From: JBMNTP01 sp050945795
Lineage (GTDB): Bacteria > Bacillota > Clostridia > Christensenellales > MGBC116941
Assembly: GCA_050945795.1 (NCBI GenBank)
Contig: JBMNTP010000014.1
Location: 1-45,870, forward strand
Direction: 5' to 3'
DNA: 45,870 bases
Shown here: positions 15,370-22,817 of the stretch, one piece after another
Numbering within the stretch: position 1 is the first letter of the stretch
Layout of the letters: every line of letters starts with the position of its first letter
Notes under the pieces: model-generated
Database searches by the model: none
What the model was told of the DNA's origin: nothing
What the model saw: the letters and a program-made list of their open reading frames with translations, nothing else
Program-made: the position numbers and the translations under genes

Positions 15370-17169
15370 ATGGTATTTTACCGTTCACATGTATTGGTTT
15401 GCGGCGGTACCGGCTGTGCGTCTGCAGACTCGGAGAACATAGTTAAGGAATTTGAAAAACGAATTGGTGAAGACGGGCTTGGTGGCGAGGTTCAGGTTGT
15501 CCGTACAGGCTGCTTTGGCCTTTGCGAGCTTGGCCCCGTTGTTATAATATATCCTGAAGGCGCTTTCTACAGCCGCGTTCAGCTTTCGGATGTTGATGAA
15601 ATTGTTGATGAGCATCTTTTGAAGGGCCGTATAGTTCAGCGGCTGCTGTATGAGGAAACAAGAGGCGAAGGCGACAACGACATAAAGTCGCTCGACGAAG
15701 TAGGTTTCTACAAAAAGCAAAGAAGGGTGGCTCTGCGCAACTGCGGAGTTATCGATCCTGAAAACATAGATGAATATCTCGCTTTCGACGGGTATAAGGC
15801 GCTGGAAAAATCGCTGCTTGAAATGACGCCGGAACAGGTAATTGATGTTGTAAGGGAAAGCGGACTTAGGGGGCGTGGCGGCGGCGGCTTCCCGACAGGG
15901 CTTAAATGGTCGTTCGCGGCAAAGCCCGAAGCTGATCAAAAATATGTATGCTGCAACGCTGACGAGGGCGACCCCGGCGCGTTTATGGATAGAAGTGTTC
16001 TTGAAGGAGATCCGCATGCCGTTATAGAATCGATGGCGATTGCGGGATACGCGATAGGCGCTACGCAGGGCTTTATTTACTGCCGCGCCGAGTATCCTAT
16101 TGCTGTTAAGAGAATGAACATCGCTATTAAGCAGGCGCGTGAATACGGCATACTTGGCGACAACATTTTCGGATCCGGTTTTTCATTTGATCTGTCGGTA
16201 AGGCTGGGCGCGGGCGCTTTTGTCTGCGGAGAGGAAACGGCGCTTTTAGAGTCCATAGAAGGACGCCGCGGCGAACCGAGGCCGAGACCCCCGTTCCCGG
16301 CTAATAAAGGTCTTTTCGGTAAACCCACCGTTCTTAACAACGTTGAAACATTTGCCAACATACCGCAGATTATATTAAACGGCGCAGAATGGTTCTCGAG
16401 CATGGGAACTGAAAAGAGCAAAGGCACAAAGGTTTTCGCGCTGGGCGGAAAAATAAACAATACCGGTCTTGTGGAAATACCCATGGGTACAGTACTTAAA
16501 GACATTATATACGAGATAGGCGGCGGCATACCTAACGGCAAAGCCTTCAAGGCAGTTCAGACAGGCGGCCCCTCCGGCGGATGCCTGCCGACAGAGCTGC
16601 TTGATACTCCCATAGACTATGACAACCTTATCGCGGCCGGCTCCATGATGGGCAGCGGCGGTATGATAGTTATGGATGAAGACAACTGCATGGTGGATAT
16701 AGCCCGCTTCTTCCTAGAATTTACAGTGGATGAATCGTGCGGCAAATGCCCGCCCTGCCGTATAGGCACTAAGCGTATGCTTGAGATACTTGAGCGCATT
16801 GTCGAAGGTAAGGGCCGTGAAGGAGACATTGAGAAGCTTGAAGAACTGGCCAGCAATATAAAGCAGACGGCGCTCTGCGGCCTAGGTCAGACGGCTCCAA
16901 ACCCTGTTTTAAGTACGCTCCGTTACTTCAGAAAAGAGTATGAAGCGCATATAAACGATAAAAAATGCCCGGCCAGGCATTGCAAGGCGCTGCTTAGCTA
17001 CATAATCGACGCCGATGCCTGCGTAGGATGCACAATATGCGCGCGGCAGTGTCCGGTGGACGCTATAAGCGGCAAGGTCAAAGAAAAGCATATTATCGAT
17101 CAGGATAAATGCATCAAGTGCGGTGTTTGCATGGAGAAATGCAGATTCAACGCCATTTCAAGGAAATAA
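15370..17169 (+). CDS. NuoF/HydB-like NADH-binding flavoprotein subunit
   Basis: 599 residues with the full HydB domain order. The N-terminal [2Fe-2S] thioredoxin-like domain has C11, C16, C48 and C52. The FMN/NADH Rossmann region follows (GRGGGGFPTGLKW, about 168-180; NADEGDPGAFMDR). Then come an SLBB part and the NuoF iron-sulfur domain (ESCGKCPPCRIG with C457, C460, C463, and C503). Two extra C-terminal [4Fe-4S] sites complete it (C551/C554/C557/C561 and C581/C584/C587/C591). In known bifurcating complexes this subunit exchanges electrons between NADH and ferredoxin with HydA and HydC. It ends the operon at a terminator, with no hydA following. Confidence 0.95.
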   Translation: MVFYRSHVLVCGGTGCASADSENIVKEFEKRIGEDGLGGEVQVVRTGCFGLCELGPVVIIYPEGAFYSRVQLSDVDEIVDEHLLKGRIVQRLLYEETRGEGDNDIKSLDEVGFYKKQRRVALRNCGVIDPENIDEYLAFDGYKALEKSLLEMTPEQVIDVVRESGLRGRGGGGFPTGLKWSFAAKPEADQKYVCCNADEGDPGAFMDRSVLEGDPHAVIESMAIAGYAIGATQGFIYCRAEYPIAVKRMNIAIKQAREYGILGDNIFGSGFSFDLSVRLGAGAFVCGEETALLESIEGRRGEPRPRPPFPANKGLFGKPTVLNNVETFANIPQIILNGAEWFSSMGTEKSKGTKVFALGGKINNTGLVEIPMGTVLKDIIYEIGGGIPNGKAFKAVQTGGPSGGCLPTELLDTPIDYDNLIAAGSMMGSGGMIVMDEDNCMVDIARFFLEFTVDESCGKCPPCRIGTKRMLEILERIVEGKGREGDIEKLEELASNIKQTALCGLGQTAPNPVLSTLRYFRKEYEAHINDKKCPARHCKALLSYIIDADACVGCTICARQCPVDAISGKVKEKHIIDQDKCIKCGVCMEKCRFNAISRK

Positions 17170-17183
17170 GACATTCAATCAGG

Positions 17184-17212
17184 GCGCGGCTTTATGCCGC
17201 GCTTTGTTTTTT
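17184..17212 (+). terminator. Intrinsic terminator after nuoF
   Basis: GCGCGGC (17184-17190) and GCCGCGC (17196-17202) form a stem followed by TTTGTTTTTT. It closes the redox operon. Confidence 0.9.
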
Positions 17213-17449
17213 CAATCGGTCTTTTGCCTAAATAAAGAAAGCGATGGTTCAAAACTCTGTTTATAAAAATGCGCTTCGAAAAATCGGGGCGCATTTTTAT
17301 ATTCTTAGCAATTGCTTCCAATTCATAATTGCAGCTATTCCCAGCCATTAATTTCAACCTTTCCTTTTGCGCAGCATGGGAATACTAACTCACAACACCA
17401 TTCTGCGCAACATAATATGGTTTAGCCAAAGTAAAAAGGAGAGTATAAA
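17213..17449. other. Intergenic region with two inverted repeats
   Basis: There is no convincing gene. One hairpin, AAAAATGCGC (17265-17274) and GCGCATTTTT (17289-17298), looks like a bidirectional terminator. A second imperfect inverted repeat has 13-nt arms, TTGCGCAGCATGG (17367-17379) and CCATTCTGCGCAA (17398-17410), just upstream of the ytxC-like gene. It may be an operator. A 57-codon - strand frame starting at 17348 has a possible AGGAAAGG site but runs through the first hairpin, so I do not call it. Confidence 0.45.
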
Positions 17450-18271
17450 ATGGACTATTTTATCGGGGTGGAAGACAAGGATTATGAGCTTGAGGACATA
17501 CTCAAAGCCAGATGCGAATATATAATGCCCTCGGGAATCAGTTACCGGATATACCCCCGTGAAAGAGAATATTTTTGCAAAATATCACTGGAGGACAGGA
17601 CGGGAAGATGTTCAAAATTTAAAGAAATGGCGCTGGAGGCTATCGCTAGCATAGCGACATGCACTCTGGCCGAGGATGTTGTTGAAACGGAACTTATGAA
17701 GCTTACGGCACGAAGATACCCGCAGCTTGACGCACAGGACAGAGCGCAGATATTTTGTTATGCCTGGTGTAAAATGAAAAATGATCCGGCATGGATGCTG
17801 GCGTTGAGAAACGGTGTTAAGAATGAATTGGTGGAGCGCGGAGAAGTGATGCTTGAGGCGTTGCTACGGTTTAGATTAAAAGAGCTGCGATATCAGTGGG
17901 AAGGGTATATGGATCGCGCCCACAATAAAATAATGGTGGAGCGCGAATATCTGGAATTTGTAAAGTTGCTTAGGTATTTTGTTGAGATACAAAGCCCGCG
18001 CATTGAGGAGATACATATATATGTAGATGCCGGAGAGTATCATTTGTTTGACAAAGACGGTCAGCTGCTTGATGAAAATCAGGCTGGAGGTGTAATCAGA
18101 GATATAAGCGATTATATGAGTGAAGAGGACATTCTTTTAAGCACGCTTATAACGCTTGCGCCTGTTCGCATAATTGTATTTGGAGCCGAAAGTGCGCCGA
18201 GCCCTGAAATTATAGAAACAATATGCAGGGTTTTTGGCGAAAGAGTTGAGTATGGCGCTAGCAGCACTTGA
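17450..18271 (+). CDS. ytxC: YtxC-like sporulation protein
   Basis: A 273-residue protein matching the YtxC family. The recognisable part is the middle: ALLRFRLKELRYQWEGYMDRA, then EREYLEFVKLLRYFVEIQSP, and a C-terminal IEEIHIYVDAGEYHLFDKDG. The family is tied to sporulation, but its molecular role is unknown. Its place just upstream of thrS is the arrangement usual in Clostridia and Bacillus relatives. AAAGGAG precedes the ATG. No signal peptide or membrane segment is visible. The presence of this gene and cotJABC marks the host as a spore former. Confidence 0.85.
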   Translation: MDYFIGVEDKDYELEDILKARCEYIMPSGISYRIYPREREYFCKISLEDRTGRCSKFKEMALEAIASIATCTLAEDVVETELMKLTARRYPQLDAQDRAQIFCYAWCKMKNDPAWMLALRNGVKNELVERGEVMLEALLRFRLKELRYQWEGYMDRAHNKIMVEREYLEFVKLLRYFVEIQSPRIEEIHIYVDAGEYHLFDKDGQLLDENQAGGVIRDISDYMSEEDILLSTLITLAPVRIIVFGAESAPSPEIIETICRVFGERVEYGASST

Positions 18272-18317
18272 TTCGCTGCCGCTAAAATGCTAGAATATTA
18301 TGCAATTATACACGTTC

Positions 18318-18351
18318 GCCCGTGCGCTTTTTACGGACAAGCGGCACGGGC
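18318..18351 (+). promoter_or_regulatory. thrS leader hairpin
   Basis: GCCCGTG-CGCTT pairs with AAGCG-g-CACGGGC (18318-18329 with 18339-18351, one bulged G), giving about 12 bp. It is followed by cttaatg rather than a T run. No T-box sequence is present in the 146-nt gap before thrS, unlike valS and pheS. It may be a weak terminator of ytxC or a leader structure. Confidence 0.4.
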
Positions 18352-18417
18352 TTAATGAGTGTTGGCATACGGCGCGTGATTATGACGCCGATGACAGACA
18401 CCGAAGGGGGATCATAA

Positions 18418-20322
18418 ATGAAAATATCGTTAAAAGACGGCTCCAGCGTCGAATATGAAAAGGGGACTACGCCACTTGAAATAGCTAAATCCCTGAGCGG
18501 AGCTTTGGCCAAAGCGGCGATTGCCGCTAGCGTAAACGGCAATATAACAAGCTTGAATGAGCCGATAAATGAGGACGCGCAAGTTGAGATACTGACGTTT
18601 GATGACGAGAGAGGCCGCAAGGCTCTTAGGCATACCGCTTCGCATGTTATGGCGCAGGCGGTTAAAAGGCTACGCCCCGACGTAACGCTGGCTATTGGCC
18701 CCGCTATTGAAAACGGATTCTATTATGACATAGATACCGAAGTTCCTTTTTCTTCAGAGGATTTAGTGGTAATTGAAAAAGAGATGGAGAAAATATCGCA
18801 AGAGAACCTTGTTCTTGAAAGGTTTGAGCTTCCGCGTGAAGATGCGCTTAAGTTTGTAAAAGAGCAGGGCGAAACTTACAAAGAAGAGCTTATAAATGAT
18901 TTGCCGGAAGACGCGGTTATTTCGTTTTACCGGCAGGGCGAGTTTGTAGACCTTTGCGCCGGGCCTCATGCCATGTCAACATCTAAAGTTAAGCATTTTA
19001 AGCTTATGAGCGTTGCGGGTGCGTATTGGCGCGGCGATGAAAAGAACAAGATGCTTCAGCGCATATACGGCACAGTTTTTGACAAAAAGGCAGACCTTGA
19101 AGCATATATACAACGCATGGAAGAGGCGAAAAAGCGTGATCATCGCAAGTTGGGGCGGGAGCTTGATTTGTTCAGTCTGCAAGAAGAAGGCCCCGGTTTT
19201 CCGTTTTTCCATCCCAAGGGCATGGTGTTGCGCAATGAGCTGGAACATTTTTGGCGGCAGGAGCATACCAAGGCGGGGTATAAGGAGGTAAGGACTCCTA
19301 TAATTTTAAACCGCGAGATGTGGATACGCTCTGGCCATTGGGATCACTATAAAGATAATATGTACTTTACCAAAATAGACGACGGCGATTTTGCTATAAA
19401 GCCCATGAACTGCCCTGGCAGCATGCTTATGTTCAAACGCCGTATATACAGCTATCGCGACCTGCCTGAGCGGCTGGCTGAAATGGGGTTAGTGCATCGC
19501 CACGAAGCGTCCGGCGCGCTGCATGGGCTTATGCGGGTACGCTGCTTCACGCAGGACGACGCGCATATATACATGACTCGTGAGCAGATACAGGACGAAA
19601 TACTCGGAGTTATACGGCTTACCCAGAAGTTTTACGATACCTTTGGCTTCAAGTTCCATATAGAGCTGTCAACGCGGCCGGAGGATAGCATGGGCAGCGA
19701 TGAGGACTGGAACGCAGCGATAGAGGCGCTAAGAGGTGCGCTTGAAACTGTCGGCATGGAGTATAAGATTAACGAAGGCGACGGAGCGTTTTACGGGCCT
19801 AAGATAGACTTCCATCTAGAGGACAGCATCGGCCGCACATGGCAGTGCGGAACGATACAGCTTGACTTCCAAATGCCGGAGCGCTTTGATCTGTCGTATA
19901 TAGGGCCGGATGGTGAAAAGCACCGCCCCGTTATGGTGCATAGGGTGGTGTATGGCTCGGTTGAGAGGTTTATAGCCATACTTACAGAGCATTTCGCCGG
20001 AGCTTTCCCTGCCTGGCTCGCGCCGGTACAGGTAAAAATACTTACTATAACCAGCCGCTGTGACAAGAGGGCTGAGCAGCTTCGTGATGAGATGATAGCG
20101 CGCGGCATAAGGGCGGAGACCGACACACGAAACGAAAAAGTCGGCTTTAAAATACGCGAGGCACAGATGGAAAAAGTACCTTATATGCTGGTTATAGGGG
20201 ATAGAGAAATGGAAGCTGGTCTTGTGGCGGTAAGGTCACGCTCTAAGGGCGATAAAGGCACTATGACGCCGGAAGATTTTATTGCTAAGCTAGAAAAGGA
20301 AATTGCCGAAAAAGTTTATTGA
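18418..20322 (+). CDS. thrS: Threonine-tRNA ligase
   Basis: A 634-residue class II synthetase that charges tRNA-Thr. The order is: TGS domain (1-62); editing domain with HTASH (72-76) and a later LCAGPH, the set that removes mischarged serine; catalytic core with PMNCPGSM, the zinc Cys region, and GALHGLMRVRCFTQDDAHIY; and the anticodon-binding domain (EKVGFKIREAQMEKVPYMLVIGDREME). The length is normal and all motifs are intact. AGGGGG precedes the ATG at 18418. Unlike the other synthetases here it has no T-box. Confidence 0.97.
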   Translation: MKISLKDGSSVEYEKGTTPLEIAKSLSGALAKAAIAASVNGNITSLNEPINEDAQVEILTFDDERGRKALRHTASHVMAQAVKRLRPDVTLAIGPAIENGFYYDIDTEVPFSSEDLVVIEKEMEKISQENLVLERFELPREDALKFVKEQGETYKEELINDLPEDAVISFYRQGEFVDLCAGPHAMSTSKVKHFKLMSVAGAYWRGDEKNKMLQRIYGTVFDKKADLEAYIQRMEEAKKRDHRKLGRELDLFSLQEEGPGFPFFHPKGMVLRNELEHFWRQEHTKAGYKEVRTPIILNREMWIRSGHWDHYKDNMYFTKIDDGDFAIKPMNCPGSMLMFKRRIYSYRDLPERLAEMGLVHRHEASGALHGLMRVRCFTQDDAHIYMTREQIQDEILGVIRLTQKFYDTFGFKFHIELSTRPEDSMGSDEDWNAAIEALRGALETVGMEYKINEGDGAFYGPKIDFHLEDSIGRTWQCGTIQLDFQMPERFDLSYIGPDGEKHRPVMVHRVVYGSVERFIAILTEHFAGAFPAWLAPVQVKILTITSRCDKRAEQLRDEMIARGIRAETDTRNEKVGFKIREAQMEKVPYMLVIGDREMEAGLVAVRSRSKGDKGTMTPEDFIAKLEKEIAEKVY

Positions 20323-20337
20323 CAATAAGAAAGCTTA

Positions 20338-20370
20338 TTGACAAAGCGATGGGTTATATAGTATTATAAT
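20338..20370 (+). promoter_or_regulatory. Possible infC operon promoter
   Basis: TATAAT (20365-20370) is consensus. The nearest TTGACA (20338-20343) is 21 nt away, longer than the usual 17. Another TTGACA at 20319-20324 overlaps the thrS stop codon. The -10 is credible; the -35 partner is uncertain. Confidence 0.4.
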
Positions 20371-20480
20371 GGTTGCCAAGCAGAAGGACCGCTTCTCACC
20401 CTGTGGCTCAGCTTAACAGGGTAGCGCAAAACGTAATTGTTTATACAAATACGGGCGGTTTATGCCCGTATTTTTGTATG
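20371..20480 (+). promoter_or_regulatory. infC-rpmI-rplT leader (L20-leader-like) with terminator
   Basis: The leader starts GGTTGCCAAGCAGAAGGACC, continues CGCTTCTCACCCTG, and ends in a terminator, ACAAATACGGGC (20445-20456) with GCCCGTATTTTTGT (20464-20477). In Firmicutes, ribosomal protein L20 binds such leaders and attenuates its own operon (established). I recognise the leader by position and the TTCTCACC segment, not by a model search. Confidence 0.65.
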
Positions 20481-20512
20481 TATAAAGCTATTTTAGTGTG
20501 GAGGTGTTATCA

Positions 20513-21022
20513 ATAGCTAACGAATTGATGATTAATGAGGAGATTACCGACAGAGAGATAAGGCTTATTGGCGAAAACGGAGAGCAGCTGGGGGTGGTTT
20601 CTTTAGAACAGGCCCGTCAATTGTCTTTCCAGAAGGAGCTTGATCTTGTTAAAATTGCGCCGAACGCAAAGCCGCCGGTTTGCAAACTTATGGATTACGG
20701 TAAATACAGGTTTGAGCAATCCAAAAGAGAAAAGGAAGCACGCAAAAACCAAAAGATCATCAATATGAAGGAAATCCGCCTTAGCGCCACGATTGATACG
20801 CATGATATCGCGGTTAAGGCAAAAAATGCTGAGAAATTCCTCAAGCAGGGGGATAAGCTAAAAGTAGTAATTCGGTTCCGCGGAAGGCAAATGAGCCACA
20901 GCGAAATTGGCCGCGAAGTTATGGCCAGCTTTTATGATATGATAAAAGACGCGGCAGTCATTGACAGGCCGGCTAGGATAGAAGGACGGAACATGGTTAT
21001 GTTCCTGTCGCCAAAGAACTGA
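20513..21022 (+). CDS. infC: Translation initiation factor IF-3, non-canonical ATA start
   Basis: 169 residues if translation starts at ATA 20513. The ribosome site GGAGGTG (20500-20506) is 6 nt upstream. The in-frame GTG at 20498 and GTG at 20504 sit before or inside that site, and the next standard starts (TTG 20525, ATG 20528) are too far from it. The protein then begins (I/M)ANELMINEEI, as IF-3 does. A rare start codon is known for infC (AUU in E. coli and B. subtilis) and lets IF-3 repress itself. The body has LGVVSLEQA, KPPVCKLMDYGKYRFEQ and the C-terminal domain. It leads the infC-rpmI-rplT operon. Confidence 0.93.
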   Translation: MANELMINEEITDREIRLIGENGEQLGVVSLEQARQLSFQKELDLVKIAPNAKPPVCKLMDYGKYRFEQSKREKEARKNQKIINMKEIRLSATIDTHDIAVKAKNAEKFLKQGDKLKVVIRFRGRQMSHSEIGREVMASFYDMIKDAAVIDRPARIEGRNMVMFLSPKN

Positions 21023-21038
21023 CGGGAGGAGGGCAATT

Positions 21039-21236
21039 ATGCCTAAGGTTAAAACGCACAGGGGAGCTGCCAAGAGGTTTTCTCTGACGAAAAGCGGCAA
21101 GGTTAAAAGAGGAAAAGCTTTCAGAAGCCATATCCTGACCAAGAAAAGCACCAAGCGCAAAAGGCAGCTAAGGCAGGGAACGCTTGTTGCAAAAGCAGAA
21201 GAAAAAAATATCCGTATGCTGATCCCGTATAAGTGA
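21039..21236 (+). CDS. rpmI: Ribosomal protein L35
   Basis: A 65-residue basic protein with the L35 signature MPKVKTHRGAAKRFSLTKSG and the SHILTKKSTKRKRQLRQ stretch. It binds 23S rRNA in the large subunit. GGGAGGAGG precedes the ATG. It lies between infC and rplT in the standard order. Confidence 0.97.
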   Translation: MPKVKTHRGAAKRFSLTKSGKVKRGKAFRSHILTKKSTKRKRQLRQGTLVAKAEEKNIRMLIPYK

Positions 21237-21264
21237 GCAGCGATTGAACAGGAGGTAAAACTTT

Positions 21265-21621
21265 ATGGCCAGGATTAAAAGGGCTGTAAACGCCCTTAAG
21301 AAGCGCAGAAAGGTAATGCGCTTATCTAAAGGCTTCTTCGGAGGCAAAAGCAAGCAGTATCGTACGGCAAAACAGGCGGTAATGAAGTCGCTCGCGGCGT
21401 CGTATAAAGGCCGCAAGCAGCGCAAGCGTGATTTTAGAAGGCTTTGGATAGCTAGAATAAACGCGGCGGCGCGTATAAACGGCATCAGCTACAGCCGCAT
21501 GATGAACGGCCTTAAGCTTGCCGGTGTTGAAGTAAACAGGAAGATGCTCGCCGAGATGGCGGTAAATGATTCGGCGGCGTTCTCTGAATTGGCAAGCGTA
21601 GCTAAAGCGCAGGTACAATAA
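21265..21621 (+). CDS. rplT: Ribosomal protein L20
   Basis: A 118-residue protein with the typical start MARIKRAVNALKKRRK and the middle YKGRKQRKRDFRRLWIARIN. It helps 50S assembly and, in Firmicutes, represses its own operon through the leader RNA. CAGGAGG precedes the ATG. It is the last gene before a terminator. Confidence 0.98.
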   Translation: MARIKRAVNALKKRRKVMRLSKGFFGGKSKQYRTAKQAVMKSLAASYKGRKQRKRDFRRLWIARINAAARINGISYSRMMNGLKLAGVEVNRKMLAEMAVNDSAAFSELASVAKAQVQ

Positions 21622-21632
21622 TAAACGCATTT

Positions 21633-21654
21633 AAGCCCCTTAAGGGGGCTTTTA
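21633..21654 (+). terminator. Terminator after rplT
   Basis: AAGCCCC (21633-21639) and GGGGCTT (21645-21651) form a compact stem. The T run is short (tttt), so partial read-through to the methyltransferase is likely. Confidence 0.65.
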
Positions 21655-21672
21655 GCATATACGAGGTTTTTT

Positions 21673-22464
21673 ATGAGATTAATAAGCGGCAGAAGTAACC
21701 CTTTGATTAAGACGGCCCGCTCGCTTTCCTCTCAAAAGGGGAGGCGGGAGAGCGGCCTTGCCTTGGTTGAGGGACATAAGCTTGTGCTGGAGGCTATGGA
21801 TAATGGTTTTAGTATAGCCCGCCTTATTGTAGACGAAGGCAAAGCTCAAGACTACAAAGCCATAATAGCTGCCGCAGAAGCTTTGGGCGCAGACGTCGCC
21901 GCAGTAGATGCGGCAATAATGCAAACAATAAGCGACGCCAAGCAATCCCAGGGTATAGCCGCTCTTATAAGATTGCCCAATCAAGACAATCTTGTCGAAT
22001 GCGACGGAGGGCTGGTTGTGGCGCTTGAAAGAGTGCAGGATCCCGGTAACGTTGGCGCTATAATACGCTCTGCCGACGCTTTTGGCGCGGCGGCGATAGC
22101 GCTGTCCTCCGACTGCGCCGATCATATGTCGCCTAAGGCGATAAGAGCAAGCGCCGGTTCTGTTTTTCATTTGCATGTATATGTTGCTGATGATTTCCCA
22201 AAATATATTCGAAATATGAAAGACAAAGGCTTTTTGATTGCCGCAGGGCATCTTAGCGGCGAAGAACAAACACCTGTTGCCGATAATACTGTGCTTGTTA
22301 TTGGCAATGAAGGGTCTGGCATATCAAGCGCTGTTATGGAAGCGTCAGACGTTTTGTGGCGGTTGCCTATGAAGGGCAAGGCGGAATCGCTAAACGCCGC
22401 TGCCGCCGCCGCCGTTATGTTGTACGCTTTGGCATATTGCGGCAAAGACGGCGGCATGGTATAA
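21673..22464 (+). CDS. TrmH-family (SpoU) RNA 2'-O-methyltransferase
   Basis: 263 residues with an N-terminal substrate-binding part (ISGRSNPLIKTARSLSSQKG) and the SPOUT methyltransferase domain. Motif 1 is ALERVQDPGNVGAIIRSADA, motif 2 VLVIGNEGSGIS and motif 3 LPMKGKAESLNAAAAAAVML, the knotted SAM site. Members methylate ribose 2'-OH in rRNA or tRNA; the exact target cannot be read from sequence. It sits between rplT and pheST, the usual clostridial order. Confidence 0.93.
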   Translation: MRLISGRSNPLIKTARSLSSQKGRRESGLALVEGHKLVLEAMDNGFSIARLIVDEGKAQDYKAIIAAAEALGADVAAVDAAIMQTISDAKQSQGIAALIRLPNQDNLVECDGGLVVALERVQDPGNVGAIIRSADAFGAAAIALSSDCADHMSPKAIRASAGSVFHLHVYVADDFPKYIRNMKDKGFLIAAGHLSGEEQTPVADNTVLVIGNEGSGISSAVMEASDVLWRLPMKGKAESLNAAAAAAVMLYALAYCGKDGGMV

Positions 22465-22556
22465 TATATGCTAATGCCGCAGACGCTGGTTGAACTCAAA
22501 GCGGCTTTGTGTGCGGGTGTGCGCTGATTTATGTAATAATTAATAATATATATTTA

Positions 22557-22795
22557 TCGCGATGAACGGGAGCAGTATGCGGGGTTTTTGCCCGCAAAGA
22601 GAGGCTGCGGCCGTGGCTGTAAGCCGCGCCGTGGGCAATCCGCAGAAGTTTCGCCCGTGAGCTTCGCCGCTGAATTAGTAGGCGGCGACGGTTTGATAGC
22701 CGTTATATTTATGAGGCCGCTTTTTGAGCGGTGAATTTGGGTGGTACCACGAAACATAGCCTTCGTCCCATGAGGATGAAGGCTTATTATATGTC
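22557..22795 (+). promoter_or_regulatory. T-box riboswitch controlling pheST (specifier UUC)
   Basis: T-box GGGTGGTACCACG is at 22739-22751. The terminator is GCCTTCGTCC (22759-22768) with GGATGAAGGC (22774-22783) and a T-rich tail. Stem I starts near 22561 with AGCAGTA at 22571-22577, and AGAGAGG (about 22598-22604) fits the conserved AG bulge. The specifier reads TTC (22650-22652), a phenylalanine codon, matching pheST. CCGTGGCTGTAAG at 22611-22623 is identical to the valS leader. Confidence 0.92.
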
Positions 22796-22817
22796 CGTAA
22801 GTCGAAAGGAGAATATA

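Noticed and set aside
17178..17348. A 57-codon - strand frame with a possible AGGAAAGG ribosome site
   Set aside because: It runs through the AAAAATGCGC/GCGCATTTTT hairpin and has no family resemblance; I treat it as chance.
22731..22817. N-terminal extension of PheS
   Set aside because: It is T-box leader sequence; the ribosome site GAAAGGAG precedes the ATG at 22818.
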